The notes beneath the pieces were generated by a model, which was not told where the DNA came from, searched no databases, and worked only from the letters and a program-made list of their open reading frames with translations. 64,000 nucleotides of DNA from NCBI GenBank assembly GCA_950295325.1, contig OX485803.1, positions 54,887,554 to 54,951,553 of the forward strand. The letters run 5' to 3'. Each line of letters opens with the position of its first letter. The stretch's first letter is position 1. A program made the position numbers and the translations under genes. Below are positions 1-11,102 of this stretch, one piece after another. This stretch comes from Polytrichum commune. Its lineage: Eukaryota > Streptophyta > Polytrichopsida > Polytrichales > Polytrichaceae.

Positions 1-79
1 AGTAACATGCTACTTCAAAGTGCATCAACTAACGTTTCAAGGGTCTAAGACTAAATGTGGGCACCATTTTGGGCTCACA
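1..79 (-). repeat. 3' LTR, terminal 79 bp only (cut by window edge)
   Basis: Identical base for base to the right end of the complete LTR at 8975-9053 and ending in GGGCTCACA. The rest of this LTR lies left of the window. Confidence 0.95.
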
Positions 80-83
80 TAAT

Positions 84-103
84 TGGCGACCATCGGGGGA
101 TGA
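84..103 (+). other. Primer-binding-site-like sequence on the non-coding strand
   Basis: Four bases inside the left LTR, the plus strand reads TGGCGACCATCGGGGGATGA, which looks like the complement of a tRNA 3' end (terminal CCA, then a T-arm-like TTCATCC). By the orientation of gag-pol, a polypurine tract is expected here, and no purine-rich run is visible. What it does is unclear. Confidence 0.4.
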
Positions 104-140
104 ATCCAAACATCTCTTGCTCCAAGGGTAAGTTGCCTAG

Positions 141-3100
141 TCAAGCTCGGTACTCCTTACATCTACTTCCCGATGTACGGGTAGGAAAGAGCTCACCATT
201 CAACGTTTCCAATTGAATTGAATTATTAGGAAAGACCTCATAGACAAGGTAAGGTCCTAACCATACCGCATCGAATTTCGCCGGAAATTCAAGCTTTCGT
301 GCGTCTTGAATCATGACCATCATTCCCGGTGTTAGGGCCCTTCTCTTATGTCGTTTGTCGAAAGTAATCTTTCTCCTTCTTTGGATTGCCTCAATATGTT
401 GAGCCGCCATTCTCCTCCCTTCGTCAAGTGCTTCCAAATCGGTTAGTCGATTTCGTAAGGATTGACTTTCGGTAAGTCTCGTACTCACGGCCACCCTAAG
501 TGACTCGACTTCATATTCGATTGGTAGTGTCGCTTCAAGACCATAGACTAAGGAAAATGGTGTAGCACGCGTAGTTACCTTATAGGTTGTACGGCATGCC
601 CAAAGTGCCGCCGTTAGTTTCGTATCCCAATCCCGCTTCGAGTCTATAACCGTCTTGCGTAGTATACTCACCAAAATTCCGTTAACCCTTTCCGTTTGTC
701 CATTGGTTTGTGGGTGGTAGGGAGTAGTCTTCCGGTGATCAATTTTAAATTTCTCTGTCATCTCTCGAATCAAGTCATTCAAAAAGTGAGTACCCCTATC
801 GCTTACTAGGATCTTCGGCACCCCGAACCGCGAAATTATGTTTTCGTACATAAATGTTGCCGCGTGTTCCGCCGTGTCGGTCTTCACCGCTTTGGCTTCC
901 GCCCACTTGGTGAGGTATTCGGTTGCCACCACAATATATTTCATTCCTTTTGAAGATTGGGGATGGACCTCACCCACATAGTCGATGCCCCATTTTTCGA
1001 AAGGAATTAAGGGTAATGATACATGTAAAGGCATCTCCATTCTAAGGTCGTTTCGGGCATACCGTTGGCAAGCGTCGCATTTCCTTACATAGTCATGGGC
1101 GTCCTTAAATAGTGTAGGCCAAAAGTAGCCCGCTCTAAGTATTTTTTGCCCGGTGAGTTGACCCGAGAAGTGACCGCCGCAAGCGCTATCGTGGCAAGCG
1201 ATTAAAATCGCTTCAACCTCCGTTTTTGACACGCATCGTCGTAAAATACCATCGGACCCCCTTCTAAACAACCTATGGCCCACTACAACAAATTGCCTAC
1301 TATTTACCCTCACCTTCCTTCTCTCTTCTTTTGTCCACTCTTTGGGCAACTTGTGGGTTGTTAGAAATTCCACTATGCCCGCATACCACTCCGGTGTAGA
1401 AGTGACCACAAAGAGGCTATCATCTACTAACATATCATTTACCGGATTTTTTCCTATCTCCTCCGACAACCTAGACAAGTGGTCCGCTTGTAAATGCATA
1501 CGACCCGGTTTATATTCCACCGTGTAGTCGAATTCTTCTAATAACAAAACCCACCTAGCTAACCTACCACTTAACTCCGCCTTGTTAATTAGATACTTGA
1601 TAGCCATGTGGTCAACAAAAAATACAACCGGGTTGCACATGAGGTAATGCCTAAACTTTTTAACGGAAAACACCATGGCTAGGCACTCCCTCTCCGTTGT
1701 AGAGTAGTTTCTTTCGGCGGGGGTCAATTGCTTACTCGCATAAGCTATAGGTTGATCCTTCTCTTTTTCTCCCGTTGCTTGACAAAGCGCACTCCCTATT
1801 GCCACATTACTAGCATCACAATAGACGTGAAAAGGTTTACCCCAATTGGGTGGTATCAACACCGGATAGGTGCTCAACCTATCCCGCAATTCCTCAAAGG
1901 CTTTTTGACAAGCATCCGTCCACTCGAATTTGACATCCTTTTTGAGCAAATGGGTAATGGGCACCGCTATCTTTGAAAAATTAGGAATAAGTTCCCGGTA
2001 CCATCCCACATGTCCTAACAACTTAGAGATCCCCTTGGAATTGGTTGGAGTTGCCAAGTCGCTTATGGCCGCAATCTTATCCGGATCGGGTTCTCTACCT
2101 TTCTCACTAACAACATAACCCAACAACACTCCCTTATTCACTCCCAAAAATGTCTTATCCGGGTTCAATGCTAACCTCATCTTCCTACACCTAACCAATG
2201 CCTCCCTAACACAATGTAGGTGATCATCCACATTACTTTGTGTGCTAAAATCGTCCACAAAGACGGTCATGGATTTGAACAACAAGTCGGTGAAGATATA
2301 CATTACTAATCGTTGGAAAGTAGCCGGGGCATTACATAACCCAAATGGCATCACTACCCACACAAAAGTACCCCAAGGTGTAGTAAAAGCCGTTTTATGG
2401 ATATCTTGGAGGGCTATGGAAATTTGATTATAACCCGCATACCCATCCATAAAGGTATATCGCGAATGACCTCCAACCTCCTCAAGCAACAAGGTGATAA
2501 AAGGTAAGGGGAAGTGATCCTTTTGTGTGCACGAATTCAATTTCCTATAGTCGACACAAACCCTTAATTTCCCATTTTTTTTCTTTACTAAGACCATAGG
2601 AGAAACCCAATCCGTGATTTCCACCGGCTTGATAAACCCGGCCTTCAATAACCTTTCCAATTCCGCTCTCACCAACAATTGCAATTGAGGATTCATCCTC
2701 CTCTCCTTTTGTCTAATTGGCCTCGCCCCCGGAATTAAAGGAATCCGGTGCTCTACCATTTCCCTAGGAATTCCCTTAAGCTCATCGTAGGACCATGCAA
2801 AAGTATCACTAAACTCATCCACCAAATTGCTATACTCCCTAACCTCTTTCTCCCCCAATTTGGAGCCCATCTTCATTTGTCGGGTTTTTCCATTCTTTAA
2901 TTTCACATCCACGTACCGCCAATCCGCTTCCGACACATGTGCTTGTTCCTCTTTGTTCCGATACCAATCGGAAGGCACATTGGGGTAATCTTTCACATCT
3001 TGACCTACAACTATCCCCGTAGACGTGGTCTTGAAATGTAAAGGCTCCTCCAATTTCGATGACTCAATAATCACATCCTCCTCTTGAGTCCCATCTACAT

Positions 3101-6100
3101 GAATTAAACTAACCTCACCTTCTTCCACGTCATCTACCCAAGGTGTTAACCCACCGCTAACCCACTCTTCCTCGGTGAGCACCTCACATGGCTCCAACAA
3201 TGAGCCCTCTCCTAAACTAACACTAGGAAATTCACTCCCTAAGCCTACTTGGTGAAATGTAACCATTACATCAACCTCGGACTCGGGGTACTCCCTTAGC
3301 CATTGGGCATAATCCCCATTATCCCCATAATTGTAAAAATTAGGACCTAGACTTCCCGAGCCCGAATCTATAACAACCCTTTGACCTTCGGGATGGACGA
3401 CTCCCACCAATGCCTTGCCAATCTCATTCTCGTTTAAGTCATCAATTTCCTTCTCCAATGGCAAATACATCTCCTTCTCCATCCATCCTTCTAATGAACC
3501 AATGGACACTATGACCCTATTACCCTCCGGACCATAAGTGATGGATGGTTTAGGTCCACCCCAATTGACCATAGCATTCGCCATCCGCAACCAAGGCCTA
3601 CCTAGCAAAATGGGGAAGGTGTCCTTGTTGGAGTGCATTTTAATGACATGGAAGGTGACCAAGTACTCCTCACCTCCCGTAGTCATTCTACAATCCTTGA
3701 TCATCCCCAAAGGCGTAGTCGAACTTTGATTTGCCATATTTATGACCAAAGGTGAAGGCCCCGTGAGTCCAAGTCCCAATTTTTTCATAGTATCCTCCGG
3801 TAGTATATTTAGACTACTCCCTCCGTCGACTAGCACATTAGGAACCACCTTATCTACTATAACAACTTCTATTTCTATAGCTTTCACGTCTCTTCCACCT
3901 TGTGATTGGATCCTAGCGGCTATTTTAGCTTTCACCTTCCTCATCCTCTTGTGTACCGGCATTCCCTCCTTTAATGTTTTCCTTGCCGTGGGTGAAATTT
4001 CCAATAGTTGGCCGAAAGTAATATCCGCCTTGAGTGTACTAAGGTCCGCCCACAAGTCGTACCCGGTAGATCTTTCCACCTTAGAATTACCCACTACGTC
4101 GAATTCGTCTACGGGAACGCCCGGTCCTTCCCATTCACCCACATCGCTATTATCCAAGTCATGTACCGCATTAGTCCTCTCCCTATCTTGTAAAATTATA
4201 TTTTCCCTCTCCACATCCTTAGTAGCTCTTCTAGCTACCCTATCCAACTCGGAGAGATTAATCTCTTCATCCGAAGAGTAATTTCCTTGCTCTCCTATTC
4301 CTACCTCCAACGGGGCATCCTTTCTCCTAGCCCTAGTAGTTACCGCTAGTGCAGGTGCTTCTTCAACCACACCCTTACCCTTCACTAACTCATATGTAAT
4401 AGCATTGGTGTGAGGAGGCCATTGACTTTGCTCCTCTCCAATTCTCGTTGGGAGAGGAAGCATGTCATCACATGTGGCCTCCAACACTCCATCCATGAAC
4501 CTAACATCTTGGGAGTTAGATGGTCCCGGATCCGTTGGAGGCGCTTGTCTCCCGTTACTACCATTAGGTGGAACTCCTTGTCTATTTTGTATTGGAATGT
4601 AACCGGTTGTAGTTTGCAAGCCCGCCGGTGGATGAAAAGTTTGCCTAGCATTACTATGGTCATAGTATAAGTTAGGTGGCCTAAGTTCATTGGCCGGTAC
4701 TCCTTGTGGCCTAGCACCTCGCATATTATCCCTTGCTTGTTGTTGTGGATTAGCCACCGGGTAAGGGACATTAATTATTTTGTCCGGTTGGCGACACGTA
4801 TCCGAGGGATGACTTCCTCCACAATTGCTACAATTAAACTCTTGACCTTCGGACCAACATTGTCCTTGAGCGTGCCACCTTCCACAAAAGGGATGAAATT
4901 CCTTCTTCTCTAAATTTTGGCCACCTTGCCCTCTAGGTTGTGGTCCTCTATTGCTTCCATTTCCATAGTGAGGTGGCGCTTGACCTCGTTGATTTTGTTG
5001 AGGTGGGTTACCGTTTCCTCTTTGGTCACGGTTTTGTCCACTTCTACAAAATTGACGCGTGTGGCCCGGTTGGCCACATTGGACACACCATAATCCGGAA
5101 GAATGCCTACCCGACTCAACCGGGGGTGGAGGCCCCGGTTGTTGACTCCGGATCATTAATGACATTTGATCCGTGAGGCTTTGCATTTGTTTTATCATAG
5201 CCTCTTGGAATCCTAGTTGGCTAGCACCTAGTCTTCTCTCAACCTCCTCCAAGTGTGGATCCGTTCTAGGGGCCGGTAGTGCCAAAAGAGGTGCCGGTTC
5301 CCTAACCGCTAAAGGTCGGGGACCGGTGTCCACAATGGCATATGGAATTTGGTTCTCATACTTAGCGGGTTCTACCGCTACCACCCTAGGGCGTATGGGG
5401 ATGAATTGTGGGATCAATTCATCCTCCCTTCTCCATAGCCTTTCGTGATCTTTATCCAAGTTTTCAATATCTCTAGCCGCACGCTTGGCATCCGCCAAGG
5501 TCAAGGGATTCCTTTCTAGAACACCCCTAATAGTTCCGGACTTAAAAAACCCTTGAATGAAAAATTGCTTTAGCGTGTCGTCGTTGAGCATGGTACCCAC
5601 AAATCTAGTGCACACTAAATCAAACCTCCTAATGTAAGCCGAAATTTCTTCCTCCCTTCCTTGCTTCAATGACGACAATGCCCTTAATGCGGTACTTTGA
5701 CCCACTTCCGGCCTAAATTCGTTAAGAAACTCCCTTTGTAATTGTTCCCATCCCCTAAAATGTCCCTCGGCATGATCCCGATACCATTCATAGGCTTCCC
5801 CCTCTAGAGTGGTAGGAAACCACACTAACCAATAACCCGGGTCGGTTATGAGGAAGCTAGCCAACCGTTCGATATACCGTTCCATGTGCCGAGAGGGGTC
5901 CTCATCCTTGGTCCCATAAAATTTAGGGAGATGAGATGGCATATCCATCGCCGCTAAATTTTGTGGAACCACAATTGGTAGGCCTCTTGGCCTAACCAAT
6001 GGGTCTATTGGAGGTATAGGAGGTATGGGCGGAATTGGGGGTATGGGTGGTGGATCCATCCCCCGTTCCTCGGCCATGGTGACCGGTGAACTATTCAACA

Positions 6101-6380
6101 ATCCCCTATCAACTTCTACCGGGAATTCTTCTCTAAGTGTGTAATTTTCCGAAGAAGTTTCACCACTCAATTTGGAGGGAGTGATCTCCTCTTCAAGTTG
6201 AGCTCCAAGTTCTAAGGTGTCTAGAATTGACCTAGTCCTAGGTTCGACGTTCAAACAACTCTCTATTCTAACATTATCTTGTTCTAATCTATCACTGATT
6301 TTAGAGGACCGCCTCTTTCGAGTAGATTTCTCTAGTCCTACTATCAAACTTGGTTTTTGTGAGCGAGTCCTACCTTGCAT
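141..6380 (-). CDS. Ty3-type gag-pol polyprotein, 2079 aa, intact
   Basis: One uninterrupted frame encodes the whole replication machinery of the retrotransposon. Gag (capsid) lies at about residues 150-320. A CCHC zinc knuckle (CVQCGQPGHTRQFC) is near 432-445, and a second Cys/His cluster near 517-529. The aspartic protease has VLVDGGSSLNIL with active Asp 852. Reverse transcriptase covers about 1240-1430, with MPFGL and the catalytic FVDD at 1374-1377. RNase H follows with Asp 1522 and Asp 1633. Integrase has the HHCC finger (His 1730, His 1737, Cys 1768, Cys 1771) and a D,D35E triad at Asp 1800, Asp 1861 and Glu 1897. A Pro-Ile repeat tract lies at 110-126. The protein ends soon after integrase, without a chromodomain. 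All key residues are present, so it could be functional. Confidence 0.96.
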   Translation of the reverse strand: MQGRTRSQKPSLIVGLEKSTRKRRSSKISDRLEQDNVRIESCLNVEPRTRSILDTLELGAQLEEEITPSKLSGETSSENYTLREEFPVEVDRGLLNSSPVTMAEERGMDPPPIPPIPPIPPIPPIDPLVRPRGLPIVVPQNLAAMDMPSHLPKFYGTKDEDPSRHMERYIERLASFLITDPGYWLVWFPTTLEGEAYEWYRDHAEGHFRGWEQLQREFLNEFRPEVGQSTALRALSSLKQGREEEISAYIRRFDLVCTRFVGTMLNDDTLKQFFIQGFFKSGTIRGVLERNPLTLADAKRAARDIENLDKDHERLWRREDELIPQFIPIRPRVVAVEPAKYENQIPYAIVDTGPRPLAVREPAPLLALPAPRTDPHLEEVERRLGASQLGFQEAMIKQMQSLTDQMSLMIRSQQPGPPPPVESGRHSSGLWCVQCGQPGHTRQFCRSGQNRDQRGNGNPPQQNQRGQAPPHYGNGSNRGPQPRGQGGQNLEKKEFHPFCGRWHAQGQCWSEGQEFNCSNCGGSHPSDTCRQPDKIINVPYPVANPQQQARDNMRGARPQGVPANELRPPNLYYDHSNARQTFHPPAGLQTTTGYIPIQNRQGVPPNGSNGRQAPPTDPGPSNSQDVRFMDGVLEATCDDMLPLPTRIGEEQSQWPPHTNAITYELVKGKGVVEEAPALAVTTRARRKDAPLEVGIGEQGNYSSDEEINLSELDRVARRATKDVERENIILQDRERTNAVHDLDNSDVGEWEGPGVPVDEFDVVGNSKVERSTGYDLWADLSTLKADITFGQLLEISPTARKTLKEGMPVHKRMRKVKAKIAARIQSQGGRDVKAIEIEVVIVDKVVPNVLVDGGSSLNILPEDTMKKLGLGLTGPSPLVINMANQSSTTPLGMIKDCRMTTGGEEYLVTFHVIKMHSNKDTFPILLGRPWLRMANAMVNWGGPKPSITYGPEGNRVIVSIGSLEGWMEKEMYLPLEKEIDDLNENEIGKALVGVVHPEGQRVVIDSGSGSLGPNFYNYGDNGDYAQWLREYPESEVDVMVTFHQVGLGSEFPSVSLGEGSLLEPCEVLTEEEWVSGGLTPWVDDVEEGEVSLIHVDGTQEEDVIIESSKLEEPLHFKTTSTGIVVGQDVKDYPNVPSDWYRNKEEQAHVSEADWRYVDVKLKNGKTRQMKMGSKLGEKEVREYSNLVDEFSDTFAWSYDELKGIPREMVEHRIPLIPGARPIRQKERRMNPQLQLLVRAELERLLKAGFIKPVEITDWVSPMVLVKKKNGKLRVCVDYRKLNSCTQKDHFPLPFITLLLEEVGGHSRYTFMDGYAGYNQISIALQDIHKTAFTTPWGTFVWVVMPFGLCNAPATFQRLVMYIFTDLLFKSMTVFVDDFSTQSNVDDHLHCVREALVRCRKMRLALNPDKTFLGVNKGVLLGYVVSEKGREPDPDKIAAISDLATPTNSKGISKLLGHVGWYRELIPNFSKIAVPITHLLKKDVKFEWTDACQKAFEELRDRLSTYPVLIPPNWGKPFHVYCDASNVAIGSALCQATGEKEKDQPIAYASKQLTPAERNYSTTERECLAMVFSVKKFRHYLMCNPVVFFVDHMAIKYLINKAELSGRLARWVLLLEEFDYTVEYKPGRMHLQADHLSRLSEEIGKNPVNDMLVDDSLFVVTSTPEWYAGIVEFLTTHKLPKEWTKEERRKVRVNSRQFVVVGHRLFRRGSDGILRRCVSKTEVEAILIACHDSACGGHFSGQLTGQKILRAGYFWPTLFKDAHDYVRKCDACQRYARNDLRMEMPLHVSLPLIPFEKWGIDYVGEVHPQSSKGMKYIVVATEYLTKWAEAKAVKTDTAEHAATFMYENIISRFGVPKILVSDRGTHFLNDLIREMTEKFKIDHRKTTPYHPQTNGQTERVNGILVSILRKTVIDSKRDWDTKLTAALWACRTTYKVTTRATPFSLVYGLEATLPIEYEVESLRVAVSTRLTESQSLRNRLTDLEALDEGRRMAAQHIEAIQRRRKITFDKRHKRRALTPGMMVMIQDARKLEFPAKFDAVWLGPYLVYEVFPNNSIQLETLNGELFPTRTSGSRCKEYRA

Positions 6381-7265
6381 TCCATAAGAATCGATCGTCC
6401 CTCACTTGACCACACATAATCCTAGCAATTCCCCTCTTAATATTTTCACTTGTCTTGGTGTGGTTATAATTTATTTAGGAGGTGAGGAAAAGAACCTGCA
6501 AGCCCACTTAGGTGAAAGAATCCCAATAGGGGATAGGCATGTTCATGTTAATTTTTTGGTTAAGTCGGAGCATCACCTCCGTACCTTCCCGCAAATTAAC
6601 ACTCACCACAATACCGATTGTGAGGGGGTGACCTTCCGAGTAGATTATGTTAAAAGTCGAGGCTTCACCCTTCAACTTCTCACACCATCCACAATTCGGG
6701 AATTACCCTCTACAACGGATAACAACAATCACGAGTACAAAAGGCATTCCTTAATTAGTTAATGAGTTCACTTTGAAGAAATAAACATACCTTGAGCAAT
6801 CGCATCCCCCTGTGAGTTAGCACTCCCCTCAATCGTGACTCAATGTAACAACACCATAAACTTTGTGAAATATTAATTTAATCTAGAGCATGAAATGACA
6901 ACTCCCAAAACTTTGAGACTCACCCCGAGGTGAGTGTCAAAGTTCAATGTCCTAAGGTGAATTTACCCTCTAATGTTTTAATGAGCTACTCGGTTATAGG
7001 TTCCTTTTAAGTTCTTAGCAAATCCCCAAAAAGGTTGAGGACGTATCTTCGCCGCGCTCCTTCCTCAAAAATGAATTTGCGTAATTGACAATGCAATTCA
7101 TTCCAAGGAATAGTTGAAATACAATGAATTCAAATGTAACCCAAAGAGAGAATACTTACCGAGTTTCGGGTGCTCCTTCCCTTCTCTCAAGTTTGTGTCT
7201 CCAATTTTTCCTAGTTGCCTCCAAGTCTCCTAGTCGCCTCCAAGTCTTGTAACTACCTTCCGCTT
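6381..7265 (-). other. Untranslated leader of the Ty3 element
   Basis: About 0.9 kb between the primer-binding site and the gag start. A plus-strand frame of 118 codons at 6406-6762 resembles nothing I know. This part would hold the packaging signal if the element follows the usual plan. Confidence 0.6.
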
Positions 7266-7285
7266 CGCTCCCGGCGGACGCACCA
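7266..7285 (-). other. Primer-binding site of the Ty3 element
   Basis: Reading the minus strand from the LTR end at 7290, four spacer bases (TAAT) are followed by TGGTGCGTCCGCCGGGAGCG. This is complementary to a tRNA-like 3' end terminating in GCACCA. Position and orientation agree with gag-pol. I cannot assign the tRNA securely. Confidence 0.65.
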
Positions 7286-7686
7286 ATTATGTGAGGCCAA
7301 ACCCCCCACCCTTAAGCGTCCGTAGTCCGAGTAGTGGGTTTGGGCTCACATTCCTCCGCGGTATTGGATTTGAACGTGGATGAGTCCATAGTGCAAGGTT
7401 CACCCTTCAAGTGGTCTTGGATTTAACTTTGGTCTTTGCTTCCTTTGTCTTGCCATCGCGAGAGTGCTCCACATTCTCCATTAATTTGTGCACGTGGTTT
7501 ATTTTTAAAGAGAGGATGCAAGTGTTAAAAAAAACACTATTCTCTATAGTCAATCTCAAATACATTTACTTGTGAAAGCCACCATAACACTAACTAGCAT
7601 AATGTAACTAACTACTTGTCTATGAGCTAATTAGGTAGGCTATCTACTAAGCTCCTTCATGAACCCATCTCTTTACTTTCTAATTA

Positions 7687-7840
7687 CATAAACCTAGCTC
7701 CTTCATAAACCCAGCTCCTTCATAAACCCAGCTTCTTAGCTTCTAACTAAACAAACCCAGCTCCTTCATAAACCCAGCTCTTTACTTTCTAACTAAACAA
7801 ACCCAGCTCCTTCATAAACCCAGCTCCTTCATAAACCCAC
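7687..7840. repeat. Tandem sub-repeats inside the LTR
   Basis: The phrase CAGCTCCTTCATAAACC recurs about seven times, sometimes separated by a longer unit containing CTTTCTAACTAAACAAA. It looks like local slippage within the LTR. Confidence 0.85.
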
Positions 7841-8344
7841 AACTTTGTAGTTGTAATCCCCAACTACCTCACTAATTATTCAAGCCCTTAACTAATCTTC
7901 CTACCTAATTTCCCTAATTCTACTAACAACCCCTTTCTAATCACACAATTCTTCTCTAATCCTAAAATCCTAAAATCCTAGAGAGGAGAGGGGGAGAGAG
8001 AATTTCCTAACTTCACTAAGACCAACTAATCCACACAAGTATATTTTTGCACTCATCACAACATCAAGTGCTCAACTCTTAAACATGGAACTTGCAACCA
8101 CGTGTATTCAAAACATGAACTTTAAGTACCACAAATTGGAATCATGAATTAACTTTAAAATCCTTCACGTCAACACTAATTCTACCAAGAGGTCAAGCCC
8201 TCTTCAAGGCTAACAAGCCTTGGCTCTCAAACTAAAAACTAAGCACACATGTGCTCCAATATGGCTTCCCACACCCACACTTATAACTCGTGGGGTGCCT
8301 TGGAGCACAAAGGAAAGAGAGGATGAGTGAGGGAAGAATGAGGG

Positions 8345-8352
8345 ATTATATA
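8345..8352 (-). promoter_or_regulatory. Candidate TATA box of the 5' LTR
   Basis: TATATAAT on the minus strand, in the middle of the LTR. This is a plausible U3 position for transcription toward gag-pol. The motif is nearly palindromic, so orientation is not proven. Confidence 0.35.
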
Positions 8353-9058
8353 GTAAGCTTGAGGGGGTGAGCACCCTCAAGGCTCACGATAAGCCCTTGA
8401 GATTTTCTCCTACTTAGTAGGCGCCAATCCTATCTTCTAAGCCTTCCTCCCTCAAATGATCAACAAGGATCCTAATTCGAACATTTAACTAGCCTTGGCT
8501 TTCTACCTACCACACTTTACCAAACTTGGGATGCTTCAACCCAAACTTAGCCTCCTTCGCTTTCCGCCGCCATAACTTTCTCCCCTTACTTTCCCAAATC
8601 GTCGCTCACCACTTAATTCAAACCACGATGCTTAACTCGTGATTTGATTGGTGCTTTGAGAATTTGCTTATCCTCCACCTTGCATTCTTCCTTGGGCCTT
8701 CCCCATTAAGTGGCCATGATGAGGTGGTCCACTTGTGCGCTCCATGTGATCCTCCATTCATCCCAATTCGAATGCACTTGCCTCTTGAGTCACTTTGGTT
8801 GTCTCCATCCATTTGTACTAGCCTACTCACTAACTACTCAATCCAAGTTCTCCTTACCTATCCTCATTCACTCAAATCCTTCCGAAGGTAAAAACACAAT
8901 AACAACTCACATCCTAGCCTCTTACAACATGGTACTTCTAAGACTAACATTTCACTCTTTTTATATTTTTGTGAAGTAACATGCTACTTCAAAGTGCATC
9001 AACTAACGTTTCAAGGGTCTAAGACTAAATGTGGGCACCATTTTGGGCTCACAACAAT

Positions 9059-10720
9059 GGTCCAAGTTCATGGTCTGACTTCCATGGTCCGACTTCCATG
9101 GTCCGACTTCATAAAAAAATAGTTTTGAGAGCCTTGGGTCCCTCACTAGGTGTAAACCAAATGTGGACGAAGAAGGACGACCATGCTCCAAAAAATGAAG
9201 GTGCCGATTTTTAAATAAAGGGCAATCTTGAAAAAAAAATTCAAGTTTGACCATTCTCTTGTCTTATCTTGGACTTCACTTGTCTTCACTTCTTGTTAAA
9301 TGTGTCGAAGATGTGGCTTGCAAATATTCTCACAATAATTTTTACAAAAAATGAGCGATTTAATTTGTACATGTTCAATGTAATTTACATGTGACATGTA
9401 CCTTGTGTTGTCACTACACTAAATAGGATATTTAGTGCTTGATTATATTTAATGTTGTCACCACCCTACCTTGCTCAACACTAAAGTTCAATTCTTTGAT
9501 AATTAGTGTTAGAAGATATTCCATTGCGGTTCTTTTGACCACCCTGATCTACAGTCACTAAACGACTACAGATTTTTCTTTTTCATTTTGCAACTATATT
9601 TTAAAAACATTTTGGGGTGTGTAATACACCGTTGGAAATGTATTTTACACACTGGAAACTAGTGAGGTTTCAAAGGAGGGTGAGGCTTACCATAAATTGG
9701 AGAAGGCATCACAAGAGGAGTTGGGAACCACAACCAAGAGCTCGTAAAATCACAAGGCATAGAAACTTGAATCATAAATATGAAATCTAAAACATGAAGA
9801 CAAAGGAACGTGAAATTGAGGGGAACCTACCTTGAAATTGAAGAGAGTTTATGATGATCTTGCTAGCAGGCTTGGATGCAAGGAATGTCAAGGATCGTAA
9901 ACCAATCTCATCGTTTGCATACACCAAACTCTTAGAATGTAACGCCATGACCTAAACCAATATCTTCCACGTTGCTTACCTAAACTTGTCATCCAATGTT
10001 CTTCAACCATTTTGTTCATCCATCGACAAATTTCATCCACAATGCGCAAGATGGAAGAATGTCTACATTATTTTCCTTTTGCAAAAAAAATAATGTCATG
10101 GTATCTTCGAAATAATGTCAACCTACTCTTATGGAATTCATAACAACTTACATTATTTTGAACCCAAAGTCACATATTGTGTGGGGCCTCTTTTATTTTG
10201 AAACCACTTCAATTTTTCTTAATACCATCATTAAAAAAAATCCCATCTTTGGCTGCATATATATATATATATATATATAGTTTCTAATTTTTGGGAAGTG
10301 CCGGCCCCATGCCGTAAGCATGAATGAAGAGCTAAGTCTTCGCCCACATGCAACTACCTTTCTTTTATGTGAGCTTTACTATTTGGTTTTGAGCATCGTA
10401 GCACATTCATATGTGATTGATGGTCAGGGGATTGTTTGTTAAATGTGGTGGGCTGCTATGAATGTGCACCATGGAGGTGTGTAGGTCAATTGGATAGGGC
10501 CTTGAGCTACGGTTTGACAAATAGTTTGAGGGATATTTGAGACCAAGAATTGTGTGAAATTTATGTTCTAAAAATCTTTGTTGAACAAATTCAGAAATCA
10601 ATTACCCATATGCTCTTTTATGTACCTTCCAAAGTTTATGATGTTTTGACAACTTTGTGGTACAACAAAGGGCTCAATCAATCAAAAAGTAGGAAAATCT
10701 ACATTTACGTGCACGTTAAA
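9059..10720. other. Gene-poor stretch
   Basis: No convincing gene. It holds three short direct repeats of CTTCCATGGTCCGA type at about 9068-9110, a possible diverged piece of the MITE-like family near 9414-9500 (CACTAAATAGGATATTTAGTG is followed by TTGCTCAACACTAA), and an AT microsatellite. Confidence 0.5.
10257..10279. repeat. (AT)n microsatellite
   Basis: About eleven uninterrupted AT units. Confidence 0.97.
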
Positions 10721-11102
10721 CTACATTAGACATGGTTTTTAGTGTCACCAGTTCTAATCGTCTTGCTCAATACTAATTGGAAAACCGCAGTATAGTGTCA
10801 CCAACACTAAATGGTAACCCAACATCATTTTTCATCCCTCGTAAATATTTCGGGGGATTATAGATTTACAGTGATGCAAATAACTGTCACTTACCAAGTG
10901 AATCGTCATCCAAATGTCAATCATCCATGACAATATTTCATCACAAGTTGCTGACACGAGAAGGTAGGGTTTTCGCCAATGGATGAACTCATCCATCATC
11001 CATGACAAAATTTGTTCACTTATTCACAAGAAGTGTCATCCAAAAAGTTGCCAAAGTGACCTAAAATACCATATGACACTAAATAAGGTTTTCATGATCT
11101 AC
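10721..11102 (-). mobile_element. MITE-like repeat, copy 1 (diverged)
   Basis: About 382 bp that aligns over its whole length, in inverted orientation, with 62065-62443. Shared blocks include TAGTGTCACCA, TTGCTCAATACTAATTG, AGTGTCACCAACACTAAATG and ACCATATG. The termini derive from CTACACTAAATATGA-type inverted repeats but are eroded here (CTACATTAGACATGG at the left end). It has no coding capacity, consistent with a non-autonomous DNA transposon. Confidence 0.8.

Larger units (their letters stand above)
1..9053 (-). mobile_element. Ty3/gypsy-type LTR retrotransposon, nearly complete, minus strand
   Basis: The element runs right to left. A full 1764-bp LTR at 7290-9053 is its 5' LTR, the leader spans 6381-7289, the gag-pol frame is 141-6380, and the 3' LTR is cut by the window start at 79. 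The 79 visible bases of the left LTR are identical to 8975-9053, and the coding frame is unbroken, so the insertion is probably recent. LTR ends are TGTGAG and CTCACA. There is no chromodomain after the integrase, which with the protease and RT signatures points to the non-chromovirus (Tat/Athila-like) side of Ty3 elements. The target duplication cannot be checked because the left flank is outside the window. Confidence 0.93.
7290..9053 (-). repeat. 5' LTR of the Ty3 element, complete
   Basis: 1764 bp, bounded on the plus strand by TGTGAGGCC and GGGCTCACA. The right 79 bp match the left LTR stub exactly. Inside are a promoter candidate near 8345 and a tandem sub-repeat at 7687-7840. The first flanking bases after the LTR are ACAAT (9054-9058), one half of a possible 5-bp target duplication. 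Confidence 0.92.

Noticed and set aside
6406-6762. 118-codon plus-strand frame in the Ty3 leader
   Set aside because: No recognisable motif, and opposite to the element's coding direction. Probably chance.
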